Shown one piece after another: positions 17,085 through 25,051 of a stretch of 64,000 nt of DNA. The notes below the pieces were generated by a model. It saw only the letters and a program-made list of their open reading frames with translations, did no database searches and was not told the origin of the DNA. How positions within the stretch are numbered: position 1 is the stretch's first letter; each line of letters starts with the position of its first letter. The translations under genes and the position numbers were made by a program. Source of the DNA: Ga0077523 sp038324085 (GTDB taxonomy: Bacteria > Pseudomonadota > Gammaproteobacteria > Burkholderiales > Ga0077523); the NCBI GenBank assembly GCA_038324085.1, contig JBBQHP010000025.1, positions 1-64,000 of the forward strand. The letters are read 5' to 3'.

Positions 17085-17926
17085 GCATCGCCGCCGCCGG
17101 GCCGGCCGTGGTCAGGTTCTACGACACCCATCCGATCAACGAAGAACAGATCCGGCACGCGCTCCTCGAGCGCGGGGCCGATCTCGGCGCACTCACGGAA
17201 GACACGCTGAAGGACCTCGACCAGGATCACTTCGGTGGTATCGAAGCGAACGACATCCTCATCGAACGTGCCGGAATGCAGGCTCGGCATCTCGTGCTCG
17301 ACGTTTGCAGCGGCATGGGCGGGCCGGCGCGCTACTTCGCGCATCGGGTCGGATGCCGTGTCGTGGGTCTCGATCTGACGCAAAGCCGGTTTGCCGCTGC
17401 GCAACGCCTGACGCAGTTGGTGCATCTGGAAGAACTCGTGACGTTCCGCCATGGCAACGCGCTGGCGATGCCGTTCGACTCCGCGAGCTTCGATGTTGTC
17501 GTCGGACAGGAAGCCTGGTGCCACGTGCCCGACAAGTCGCGCCTGATCGGCGAGTGCGCCCGCGTGATCAAGCCGGGCGGCGTCATCGCCTTCACCGACA
17601 TTCTTCGCCGCGCCTCGCTCACGCCCCCGGATAAGCTGCGAATCGAATCGGGCATGGCATTCCAGGACCTCGAAACGCTGGATGGCTACCGAGATCTGCT
17701 GGCCGCTCACGGATTCGATCTGCGCCACCAGGAAGACCTGGGCGATCTCTGGGCCCGCATCCTGGTGCACCGCCTCGCGATGTATCGAAGCCTCGGCGCG
17801 GATACCGCCCGCAAGTTCGGCGTCGAACGCTCGCGCGAATGGGACGACATGTATGCGTTCTTCGTCGAATTGTTCGAGCGACGCGCACTGGGCGGCGGCC
17901 GGTTCGTCGCGCAACGGGCCGGCTGA
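17081..17926 (+). CDS. SAM-dependent class I methyltransferase
   Basis: 281 aa. Motif I VLDVCSGMGGPARYFA (about 71-86) binds S-adenosylmethionine, motif II is VVGLDLTQSRF, and VVVGQEAWCHVPDKSRL with VIKPGGVIAFTDI are motifs IV-VI of the UbiE/sarcosine-dimethylglycine methyltransferase group. The N-terminal VRFYDTHPINEEQI is typical of sarcosine/dimethylglycine-type or aromatic-acid methyltransferases. The substrate cannot be assigned. It overlaps the HDOD gene by four bases. Confidence 0.85.
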   Translation: MSIAAAGPAVVRFYDTHPINEEQIRHALLERGADLGALTEDTLKDLDQDHFGGIEANDILIERAGMQARHLVLDVCSGMGGPARYFAHRVGCRVVGLDLTQSRFAAAQRLTQLVHLEELVTFRHGNALAMPFDSASFDVVVGQEAWCHVPDKSRLIGECARVIKPGGVIAFTDILRRASLTPPDKLRIESGMAFQDLETLDGYRDLLAAHGFDLRHQEDLGDLWARILVHRLAMYRSLGADTARKFGVERSREWDDMYAFFVELFERRALGGGRFVAQRAG

Positions 17927-18189
17927 GACGCCGATCCGGGAACGAGACCGCCAACGCCCGAAGGCCCGACCTGCGCCGGTCATCGAGGCGCCGCCGCGCC
18001 GCGATGCCATGCGTTCCCGCGAGCGCCAGGATGGGCAACAGCGTGGCCTCGTTGGTGGCGATTGGTCGGCGCTGAGACAATCCCCGCGGGGTAGCTCCTG
18101 CCCCCGCTTCGGCCAATTGCTTTCGGCGCGGGGGCCGGCCCAGGACACTTCTGCGCGAAGGTACGGGTCTTCCCTTCCGCGGATGCGGT

Positions 18190-18204
18190 GCCGACAATGT
18201 CGGC
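18190..18204 (+). promoter_or_regulatory. Palindrome upstream of the Gfo/Idh/MocA gene
   Basis: GCCGAC-AAT-GTCGGC is a perfect inverted repeat with 6-bp arms. It ends 17 bases before the start codon, next to the Shine-Dalgarno GGGAGGAAAC. It could be an operator or a small hairpin masking the ribosome binding site. No T-run follows. Confidence 0.4.
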
Positions 18205-18221
18205 GGACAAGGGAGGAAACC

Positions 18222-19454
18222 ATGAGAATCGGATTCGTCGGCGCAGGTTTTGTCGCGCGGTTCCAGGCCGTGGCCATGCAGCAGGTCCGAGGAGTCGAGA
18301 TCGCCGGGGTGCTCGGGCGCAGCGGCGCGCAGAAATTTTCCGCGTGGTGTCGCCAGCATCGGATGGGCGAGGCGAAAGTGTTCGACACGATCGCTGAAAT
18401 GGCGATGCAGGTCGACGCGTTCGCGATCTACGCGCCGAACTATGCGCGGGTCGAGGTCATGGAATCGATCGCTGCGGCCGTGAGAGCGGGGGCAAGGTTG
18501 CACGGCGTCATCGTGGAGAAACCGCTCGGGCGCAACATGCAGGAAGCGAGCCGCATGGTGGCGCTCGCGCGCGAAGCGCAGCTGCGCACCGCGTATTTCG
18601 AGAACCAGATCTTCATGCGATCGATCCAGATGCAGCGCGAGCAGCTGAGGCCGGTCATGGACCGGATGGGCCCGCTGACGCTGACGCGCTCGGCGGAGGA
18701 ACACGGCGGACCGCATGAGTCGTGGTTCTGGGATCCCACTCTCCAGGGCGGCGGCGTCCTGCTGGACATGGGTTGCCACAGCATCGCGGTGGGCCGCTAC
18801 GTGCTCACGCCGCCGGACAAGGACCTGCTGTTCCTGCACCCGAAGTCCGTGATCGCCGACCTCGGATTGCTGAAATGGGGACAGCCGGCATGGCGCGCGC
18901 GGCTGCTGCAGGACCGCGGCGTCGACTATGCCAGGACCCCTGCCGAGGATTTCGCGACCGGCATGATCACGTATCGCAATCCCGAGACCGGGCAACTGGT
19001 CAAGGCGCAGTTCACGGATTCCTGGATGTTCGAGAAGCAGGGCCTGCGGTTGTTCATGGACGGCATGGGGCCGGGCTACGCGTTCGAGATCAATACGCTC
19101 GTGTCGCCCCTGACGGTCTTCATCGGCGACGCTGCGGCCGAAGCCGTCGCCGACCAGGAAGGCGCGCTCGAGAAGGCCACGGCGAGCCGGGGCCTGCTCG
19201 CCGTGCAATACAACGAAGCGGACCTGTACGGGTATACCGACGAGAATCGGGACATGGTCGAGGCATTCGGATCCGGCCGCGACGGAATGCTCAACTGGGA
19301 ATACGGTCTCGAGATCCAGCGACTGGTCATGGCGAGCTATCTGTCGGCTGAACGCGGACAGACTATCGACCTCACGGACCCCGCGACCCTGCGCGAACTG
19401 GACGTATACATCCCCGCCATCCAGATGGGCATGGGCGCAGCCCAACTGCTTTGA
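18222..19454 (+). CDS. Gfo/Idh/MocA family oxidoreductase
   Basis: 410 aa from the ATG at 18222, preceded by a near-consensus Shine-Dalgarno (GGGAGGAAAC). The N-terminal Rossmann fold begins MRIGFVGAGFVARFQAVAM (GxGxxA type NAD(P) site), and VIVEKPLGRN is the family EKP motif (catalytic Lys). GGGVLLDMGCHSIAVGRYV is the substrate-domain segment with D and H in the usual positions. Likely acts on a sugar, inositol or other polyol; the substrate is unknown. It stands alone in a transcription unit with about 300 non-coding bases upstream. Confidence 0.88.
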   Translation: MRIGFVGAGFVARFQAVAMQQVRGVEIAGVLGRSGAQKFSAWCRQHRMGEAKVFDTIAEMAMQVDAFAIYAPNYARVEVMESIAAAVRAGARLHGVIVEKPLGRNMQEASRMVALAREAQLRTAYFENQIFMRSIQMQREQLRPVMDRMGPLTLTRSAEEHGGPHESWFWDPTLQGGGVLLDMGCHSIAVGRYVLTPPDKDLLFLHPKSVIADLGLLKWGQPAWRARLLQDRGVDYARTPAEDFATGMITYRNPETGQLVKAQFTDSWMFEKQGLRLFMDGMGPGYAFEINTLVSPLTVFIGDAAAEAVADQEGALEKATASRGLLAVQYNEADLYGYTDENRDMVEAFGSGRDGMLNWEYGLEIQRLVMASYLSAERGQTIDLTDPATLRELDVYIPAIQMGMGAAQLL

Positions 19455-19480
19455 CTGCCGTCCGGGCGAGGTTGCGCGAC

Positions 19481-19507
19481 TTAAGTCCGGGCTCTTGTGG
19501 CCGTAAT
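19481..19507 (+). promoter_or_regulatory. Candidate FliA (sigma-28) promoter of the chemoreceptor gene
   Basis: TTAAGTCC at 19481-19488 and GCCGTAAT at 19500-19507 are spaced by 11 bases, the spacing of the flagellar consensus TAAAGTTT-N11-GCCGATAA, with 5 of 8 matches in each half. It lies 85 bases upstream of the chemoreceptor start. Chemoreceptor genes are commonly sigma-28 dependent. No flagellar gene is in this window. Confidence 0.4.
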
Positions 19508-19591
19508 GGCCTGCATGCCCGTGCGCCATTCGCGCCGGATTGCCCATTCTGACCATCGGCCGACCGTCCCGGCCGCCGCGGAGCCAACGTC

Positions 19592-21235
19592 ATGTCCAGT
19601 CTGCTCGACCATTTCAGCATTCGTGCCAAATTGCTCGCCCTCGTCGTGGTCGGCGCGCTCGGGATTGCCCTCGCATTGAGTGCGTCCCTGCGTGAGGAGC
19701 GGCAAGTCCTGCTGGAGGATCGCGAGGTCAAGACCCAGCAAGTGGTGGAGACCGCCATGGGGGTGCTGAACTATTTCGAGGCCCAGGCCAAGGCCGGCAA
19801 GTTAAGCCGTGAAGAGGCGCAGCGGCAGGCCGCCGCGGTGCTCAAGGGCACCCGCTACGGCGGGAAGGAATACTTCTGGATCAACGATTTGGACCAGCGG
19901 GTCATCATGCATCCCATCAAACCCGAGTGGGACGGTACGCTGCGCGACGACATCCACGACCCGGACGGCGTCTATACCTATCGCGAGTTCGCGAAGATCG
20001 CCAAGGCCCAGGGCGGCGGTTTCGTCGCCTACCGCTGGAACAAGCCGGGCGAAAGCGTGCCGTCGCGCAAGATCTCCTACGTCCAGTTGTTCGAGCCGTG
20101 GGGCTGGGTGCTGGGCAGCGGCATCTACCTGGACGACGTGGACGTCATATTCATGCAGTCGGTGAAGCGCGTGGGCTATTGGCTCGTCGGCATTGCCCTG
20201 TTCCTGGGCGCCCTGCTCTGGCTGCTGTCGAGAAGCATCTCGCGTCCGATGGACGCCCTGAAGGCCTTCGGCGCGACCATGCGCGAGATCCAGCAGGACG
20301 GTAACCTGTCCCGCCGCATCGCGGTGCGCGGCGCCGACGAGATCGCCCAGGTCATGGGTGCGTTCAACGAACTGATGGACAGTTTCCGGTCGAGCATTGT
20401 CGCCGTGCGCAAGCAACTTGCGCAGGTCACGGAGGCCACGCGGGCCGCAGTCGCCTGCACCGGTCGCATCATGAGCGACTCGGAACAGCAAAGCGAAGAG
20501 GCCGCCGGCACCGCTGCCGCCGTCGAGGAGATGACGGTCAGCATCACGCAGATCGCCGACAACACCCACGAAGCGGAGAGCACCGCCACCCAGGCCGGCG
20601 CCTTGGCAGGTGAGGGCGAAACCATCGTGAAGGAGGTGGTCGACGGCATGAACCGCATCGCCACGACTGTGTCCGAATCGGCGCTCAGCATCGAGGCGCT
20701 CGGCACGCGCTCGAAAGAGATCACCAGCATCGTACAGGTCATCAAGGACATCGCGGACCAGACCAATCTGTTGGCGCTCAACGCTGCCATCGAGGCAGCG
20801 CGAGCCGGCGAGCAGGGCCGGGGTTTCGCGGTCGTGGCCGACGAGGTGCGCAAGCTCGCGGAGCGTTCGAGCAACGCGACCACCGAGATCAGCACCATGA
20901 TCTCGTCCATCCAGGAGGACACGGTTCGCGCCGTCACCGCCATGCAGAACGGCCGTCGCATGGTGGAGGATGGCGTTGCATCGGTCACCCGCGCCGGCGC
21001 CTCGATGTCCGAGATCGCCGGCGGCACCCGTCACATCGGCGCGATCACGCGCGACATCGCCTCCTCGGTGCGCGAGCAAAGCGCCGTGGCGAGCGATGTG
21101 GCCGGACGGATCGAACGCATCGCGCGCATGGCCGAAACCAACAGCGCCGGCAGCATGGAAGCCCATTCGCAGGCCGAGCGCCTGTCTGGGCTGGCAGTGG
21201 ACCTGGAGCGCGCCGTCTCGCGCTTCCGCGACTAG
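19592..21235 (+). CDS. Methyl-accepting chemotaxis protein with single Cache domain
   Basis: 547 aa inner-membrane chemoreceptor. TM1 at about 12-32, a periplasmic single-Cache (sCache_2) domain at 35-190 (YGGKEYFWINDLDQRVIMHP; GWVLGSGIYLDDVD), TM2 at 193-214, HAMP at 215-270, and a long coiled-coil signalling domain. The hairpin tip is IADQTNLLALNAAIEAARAG followed by EQGRGFAVVADEVRKLAERS, the invariant CheA/CheW-binding segment. sCache_2 receptors of this type usually sense small organic acids. No C-terminal NWETF-type tether is seen. A FliA-like promoter precedes the gene. Confidence 0.95.
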   Translation: MSSLLDHFSIRAKLLALVVVGALGIALALSASLREERQVLLEDREVKTQQVVETAMGVLNYFEAQAKAGKLSREEAQRQAAAVLKGTRYGGKEYFWINDLDQRVIMHPIKPEWDGTLRDDIHDPDGVYTYREFAKIAKAQGGGFVAYRWNKPGESVPSRKISYVQLFEPWGWVLGSGIYLDDVDVIFMQSVKRVGYWLVGIALFLGALLWLLSRSISRPMDALKAFGATMREIQQDGNLSRRIAVRGADEIAQVMGAFNELMDSFRSSIVAVRKQLAQVTEATRAAVACTGRIMSDSEQQSEEAAGTAAAVEEMTVSITQIADNTHEAESTATQAGALAGEGETIVKEVVDGMNRIATTVSESALSIEALGTRSKEITSIVQVIKDIADQTNLLALNAAIEAARAGEQGRGFAVVADEVRKLAERSSNATTEISTMISSIQEDTVRAVTAMQNGRRMVEDGVASVTRAGASMSEIAGGTRHIGAITRDIASSVREQSAVASDVAGRIERIARMAETNSAGSMEAHSQAERLSGLAVDLERAVSRFRD

Positions 21236-21316
21236 GGCCTGTCAACCCTTAGAACGGACCTGCGCCCTGACACCGCGCTCCGGCAACGGGCGCCGGGAGG
21301 CCGACCCGCCTCCCGC

Positions 21317-21565
21317 TTACGCCCTTCGGGGTACCGGCAGTTCCGGGCCATGCTGTTCGCCCTCGGGGAACCATTCGAGCAGTTCGCCCGGCTGGCAGGC
21401 CAGTGCTTCGCAGATCCGCTCCAGGGTGTCGAACCGGATGCCCTTGACCTTGCCGGTGCGCAGCAATGACAGGTTGGACTCGGTGATACCCACGTACGCG
21501 GCGAGGTCCTTGGCCCTTACCTTGCGCTTCGCGAGCATCACGTCGAGATTCACGCCGATCGGCAT
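21317..21565 (-). CDS. Cro/C1-type (Xre) helix-turn-helix regulator
   Basis: 82 aa. The helix-turn-helix covers about residues 8-65: LAKRKVRAKDLAAYVGITES, then NLSLLRTGKVKGIRFDTLER and ICEALACQPGELLE, the YozG-like short Xre subfamily. The charged C-terminal tail is unique. It lies 24 bases downstream of the lipoprotein gene in the same orientation, so both are likely transcribed from the promoter at about 22321-22349, where a 17-bp perfect palindrome would be an obvious autoregulatory operator (inference). Confidence 0.88.
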   Translation of the reverse strand: MPIGVNLDVMLAKRKVRAKDLAAYVGITESNLSLLRTGKVKGIRFDTLERICEALACQPGELLEWFPEGEQHGPELPVPRRA

Positions 21566-21589
21566 GCCCGGACGGCTCGTCCGGGAGTC

Positions 21590-22279
21590 TCAATAGGCCT
21601 GCACGATGCTGCGTTCGCGGTTTGGACCAGTCGACTGAGCGAACTCGTCCGTGCAGGCCGGAATGCCCTGGGCCAGCGTGCTGCTGTCGGCGAACCGACG
21701 CAGATCCAGGCCTTCGAGCAGGACGACGAAGGTGCCGGTTTCGACCGTACGCACATAGCTCGTCATCGGCAATGCGCCCTCCGGCAGATCGCCGGTGCGG
21801 CAGGCCGAGGCGCCGACCGAGAGCTTGAGCTCCGGACTGCTCCGCGCACTGCCGGCACGCTCGAGCATCGCGGCTCGGAACGCTTCCAGGCGACCCAGTT
21901 CACCCGGGGGAATGCGGTAGGCGACGACGGTCCGGTCGTTGCCGGCATCGTGACGCAGGGCGTCCCAGTCTTCCTGCAGCGATGACGGCACCAGCCGCAC
22001 GGGGTAGACGCTCTCGGTGCCGTCCGCCGCTTTCACCGTCACGTTGAGGCGCGCCGTATTCGGCAGTGGCACCAGCGAGCGCGGCATGTCGATGCCGGCC
22101 GCGAGCTGGGCGAGGTCGGTATTGGCGAAATCGACGCCCTGCAGGGTATCCATCCTCTGCACGGTTGCCGCCCTCGGCGGCGCCGTCTTGTCCTGCGTCG
22201 CAAGCTCGACAGGTGGCGCGGTCGCGCAACCGGCGAGCATCAGCAACCCGAGACCGCTCACTGAGGAAAATCGTTTCAT
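21590..22279 (-). CDS. Predicted outer-membrane lipoprotein, unknown function
   Basis: 229 aa from the ATG at 22279 (an upstream ATG would add 13 residues ahead of the signal). The signal MKRFSSVSGLGLLMLAGC has a good lipobox, LAGC, with Cys18 as the lipidation site; the +2 residue is Ala, so outer-membrane sorting is expected. The mature region has no domain I recognise. Two cysteines (in SACRTG and IPACTD) could form a disulfide. It is followed by the xre gene in a likely two-gene operon. Confidence 0.8.
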   Translation of the reverse strand: MKRFSSVSGLGLLMLAGCATAPPVELATQDKTAPPRAATVQRMDTLQGVDFANTDLAQLAAGIDMPRSLVPLPNTARLNVTVKAADGTESVYPVRLVPSSLQEDWDALRHDAGNDRTVVAYRIPPGELGRLEAFRAAMLERAGSARSSPELKLSVGASACRTGDLPEGALPMTSYVRTVETGTFVVLLEGLDLRRFADSSTLAQGIPACTDEFAQSTGPNRERSIVQAY

Positions 22280-22320
22280 GGTTCGCTCCCGAAAAAGCCA
22301 CCGCGCCGGTGGTGCCATGA

Positions 22321-22349
22321 ATTATTAAATACTTGCTGTATTACAGCAA
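22321..22349 (-). promoter_or_regulatory. Promoter with 17-bp perfect palindromic operator
   Basis: On the minus strand TTGCTG (22349-22344) and AATAAT (22326-22321) are separated by 17 bases and resemble a -35/-10 pair for the lipoprotein gene, whose start lies 42 bases further on. Within it TTGCTGTA and TACAGCAA (22333-22340 and 22342-22349) are perfect inverted repeats around one base, overlapping the -35 and spacer. The surrounding ~80 bases (22310-22390) are strongly AT-rich for this genome. A repressor bound here would block the promoter. Confidence 0.6.
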
Positions 22350-22390
22350 TATATATTTCCTATTCAATACTTAAATGTCCTTTTTTTCAA

Positions 22391-23182
22391 TCAGTCGACG
22401 ACCGGTCCAGCACCGGCCGCGACTCGTTCGCCATGCCGAAACACCGCCAGCTCGCCCGCTTCGAGGGCGATCCAGGTCTCGTTGTCCGTCAGTGGTACGG
22501 TCGCGATGATCGCCACGCGATCGTTCGGCGTCGTGACCTGGCTGAAATCGACCGAGACGTCTTCGTCCACGAGATGGGCGGTAGTGAATGGCGCGCACCG
22601 AACGACATAGGTCAGGTTGTCGTGGCAGTGGGCGAAGAGGGTCTCGCCGTTCGAAAGCATGAAGTTGAACTTGCCGAATGACGAGGTGACGCGGGCCCAC
22701 TCGCGGATCACCTTCGTCAGATCGGCCTGCGCTGGCTCGACGTCACCGAAACGCTCGCGCAGGACCTCGAGCAACGAACAGAACGCGAGTTCGCTGTCGG
22801 TGGCACCGACGGGGCGGAACCAGCCCTTGAGCGGCGGCGCATACGACTCCAGGGTGCCGTTGTGCGCGAAGATCCAGTAGCGTCCCCACAGTTCACGCAT
22901 GAACGGATGGGTGTTCTTCAGGCTCACCGCCCCACGAGTGGCCTTGCGGATATGCGCTATGACATTGAGCGACCGGATCGGGTAGTTGCGTACGAGCTGG
23001 GCGATGGGGGATGCAACCGCCGGCGCGTGATCGAGGAACACGCGACAGCCGTTGCCCTCGAAGAACGCGATCCCCCAGCCGTCGGCATGATGATCGGTAC
23101 GCCCGCCGCGCTGCTGGAATCCGCTGAAGGAAAAGCAGATATCGGTGGGGACGTTGCAGTTCATGCCGAGCAGCTGGCACAT
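22391..23182 (-). CDS. Class II glutamine amidotransferase (YafJ-like)
   Basis: 263 aa. Cys2 (MCQLLGMN) becomes the N-terminal nucleophile after Met removal, as in all class II (Ntn) amidotransferases. DHHADGWGIAFF, AHIRKATRGAV and WIFAHNGTLE supply the other glutaminase-site residues; GATDSELAFCSLLEVL follows. No synthase domain is attached, so it resembles stand-alone YafJ-type proteins of uncertain acceptor. It is divergent from murI, with 87 bases between starts. Confidence 0.9.
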   Translation of the reverse strand: MCQLLGMNCNVPTDICFSFSGFQQRGGRTDHHADGWGIAFFEGNGCRVFLDHAPAVASPIAQLVRNYPIRSLNVIAHIRKATRGAVSLKNTHPFMRELWGRYWIFAHNGTLESYAPPLKGWFRPVGATDSELAFCSLLEVLRERFGDVEPAQADLTKVIREWARVTSSFGKFNFMLSNGETLFAHCHDNLTYVVRCAPFTTAHLVDEDVSVDFSQVTTPNDRVAIIATVPLTDNETWIALEAGELAVFRHGERVAAGAGPVVD

Positions 23183-23269
23183 GGCGGGGCGGACGCTGGG
23201 AGGTTGCCGGCATGATAGCGGCTCGTGCCGACTTGCCGGACCTCACCCTCGCTCCGTAGACTTGTGGGA

Positions 23270-24130
23270 ATGAATCCCGACGGCCCCATCGGCGTGTTCG
23301 ATTCCGGCGTCGGCGGCCTCTCGGTCTGGCGCGAGATCGTGCGGGCGCTGCCCCACGAAGACACGATCTACTTCGCCGACCAGCGGCACGTCCCCTATGG
23401 ACCGCGCAGCGAACCCGAGATCCGCCGGTTCTGCGACGCGATCACGCGCTTCCTGCTCGAACGCGGCTGCAAGGCGATCGTCGTGGCCTGCAATACGGCG
23501 TCGGCGGCGGCGCTGAAACATCTGCGCGACACGTTGCCCGAGGTCCCTTCGATCGGGATGGAGCCGGCGGTGAAACCGGCGGCAGCCATGACCCAAACCG
23601 GCGTCGTCGGGATCATGGCGACGCCCGCGACCTTCCAGGGCCGGTTGTTCAAGGCGACGGCGGGACGTCATGCGAGCGGCATTCGCCTGGTGAACCAGGT
23701 CTGCGAAGGGCTCGCCGAGCAGGTCGAGGCCGGGCGGCTCGATGGTCCCGACACCGAAGTCATGCTGCTCGGCTTTCTTCGGCCCATTCTCGACGCCGGC
23801 GCGGACACCATCGTCCTCGCCTGTACGCACTATCCTTTCGCCATCGATGCGATCCGACGCATTGCGGGCGAGCGCGTCAACGTCATCGACCCCGCCCCGG
23901 CCATCGCGCGCCATACCGCCCATGTACTCGACCAGCATCGACTGCGCACGCACCGCACGCGCACGGGTGCGCATCGTTTCTACACGACCGGCGATCCGGG
24001 GCTGTTCACACTCGCACTGGCGCGCCTGGTGGGAGGAAGCGGACCGGTCACCGGCGCGACCTGGCTCGACGGGCGCGAGCTCATGGCGGCCGACGAGCAC
24101 GTGCCCTGCTCCGCTGCACGAGAGGCGTAA
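23270..24130 (+). CDS. murI: Glutamate racemase
   Basis: Makes D-glutamate for peptidoglycan. 286 aa from the ATG at 23270; an earlier ATG would add 15 residues not seen in the family. IGVFDSGVGGLSVWREI holds D11 and S12; the two catalytic cysteines are C74 (VVACNTASAA) and C185 (VLACTHYPF). YFADQRHVPYG is the substrate loop. It stands alone in this region, with a hypothetical lipoprotein 113 bases downstream. Confidence 0.95.
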   Translation: MNPDGPIGVFDSGVGGLSVWREIVRALPHEDTIYFADQRHVPYGPRSEPEIRRFCDAITRFLLERGCKAIVVACNTASAAALKHLRDTLPEVPSIGMEPAVKPAAAMTQTGVVGIMATPATFQGRLFKATAGRHASGIRLVNQVCEGLAEQVEAGRLDGPDTEVMLLGFLRPILDAGADTIVLACTHYPFAIDAIRRIAGERVNVIDPAPAIARHTAHVLDQHRLRTHRTRTGAHRFYTTGDPGLFTLALARLVGGSGPVTGATWLDGRELMAADEHVPCSAAREA

Positions 24131-24243
24131 GCTGTCGGACCCGAACGGCTTCCGGCAGTGACGCCAGACCGGGAACCTGCTCGCGAATTCGAGGCCCAAC
24201 TGCCATCCGACCGGCTGCCGCCGGCTCCTACCGAGACCCTGCC

Positions 24244-24993
24244 ATGAATTTCCGGATCACCTTGCGCTGGATGACGTTGCTGCTCGCCGCAGCCGCCATT
24301 TTCTCGAGTGCGTGCGCGGCCATGCGCGACCCGATGCCGATCGCGGACGTGCTCACGATGAGCAAGCAGGGCGATACGCCGGACAGCATCGGCGAGGCGA
24401 TCCGCGCCTCGCGCACCAGCTATGCGTTGCGCGGATCCGATTTCGGCAAGCTCGCCGCGGCCGGGGTGCCGCGCGAGGTGCTGGACGAGATCCAGCAGGG
24501 TTTCGCGAACGACGTGGATCTCATCGTGCGCTACTGGTCCGGTGGCGAATCCATGGGTCGTTGCATACCCTGCTATCCGCAGCAGGTAGACCTCGCCGGG
24601 CTCGCGACGGGTAGCGTCACGCAGACACCTCCGCCGTTGCGCAGCCCGCCGGGCCGGCCGCTCGGCCTGCCCGACTGGTTCCACATGCAAAGCTTCACGT
24701 CCCGATCGATCACGGTCGAGGAAGTGCGGCAGATGGCGAAATCCGGCCAGAGCGAAGCGCAGATCATCGATGCGCTGCGCCATTCCCGCCTGCGGGAAGC
24801 GTTCGGCAGTCGCGGGGCACTGAAACTGGGGACGAAACTTCCTGCGGGTGTCAGCGGATCGAAGCTCGCCGACCTGCGCGCCGAAGGCGTGCCGGACGCC
24901 GTACTGGATGAGCTGCAGGAGAGCTGGTTGGCAGCCTACGTCGAGTTCCTGCGGATCCGCTATCAGGACGTCGGCAAGGGCTCGAGGCCGTAG
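24244..24993 (+). CDS. Lipoprotein with two copies of a helical repeat
   Basis: 249 aa, start at 24244. Signal of about 23 residues ending in SSAC, so Cys24 is the likely lipidated residue. The mature protein contains two similar units, residues 31-88 and 156-229. Each follows the pattern V-x-x-M-x-K-x-G, then I-x-x-A(I/L)-R-x-S-R, then L-x-x-x-GVP-x-x-VLDE-x-Q. They flank a linker with CIPC and a Pro-rich run. Similar short helical repeats with a conserved GV(P/S) turn occur in lipoproteins of several phyla, of unknown role. No operon partner is obvious. Confidence 0.75.
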   Translation: MNFRITLRWMTLLLAAAAIFSSACAAMRDPMPIADVLTMSKQGDTPDSIGEAIRASRTSYALRGSDFGKLAAAGVPREVLDEIQQGFANDVDLIVRYWSGGESMGRCIPCYPQQVDLAGLATGSVTQTPPPLRSPPGRPLGLPDWFHMQSFTSRSITVEEVRQMAKSGQSEAQIIDALRHSRLREAFGSRGALKLGTKLPAGVSGSKLADLRAEGVPDAVLDELQESWLAAYVEFLRIRYQDVGKGSRP

Positions 24994-25051
24994 ATCGCGG
25001 CGCGCCGCGCGCGCGGCCGCTGCTTCGCGCTGAAGGCTTGCAACTGACAGG

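Noticed and set aside
21295..21316. GGGAGG...CCTCCC hairpin between the chemoreceptor and xre genes
   Set aside because: Six-base stem without a T-run; too weak to call as a terminator although the position between convergent genes would suit one.
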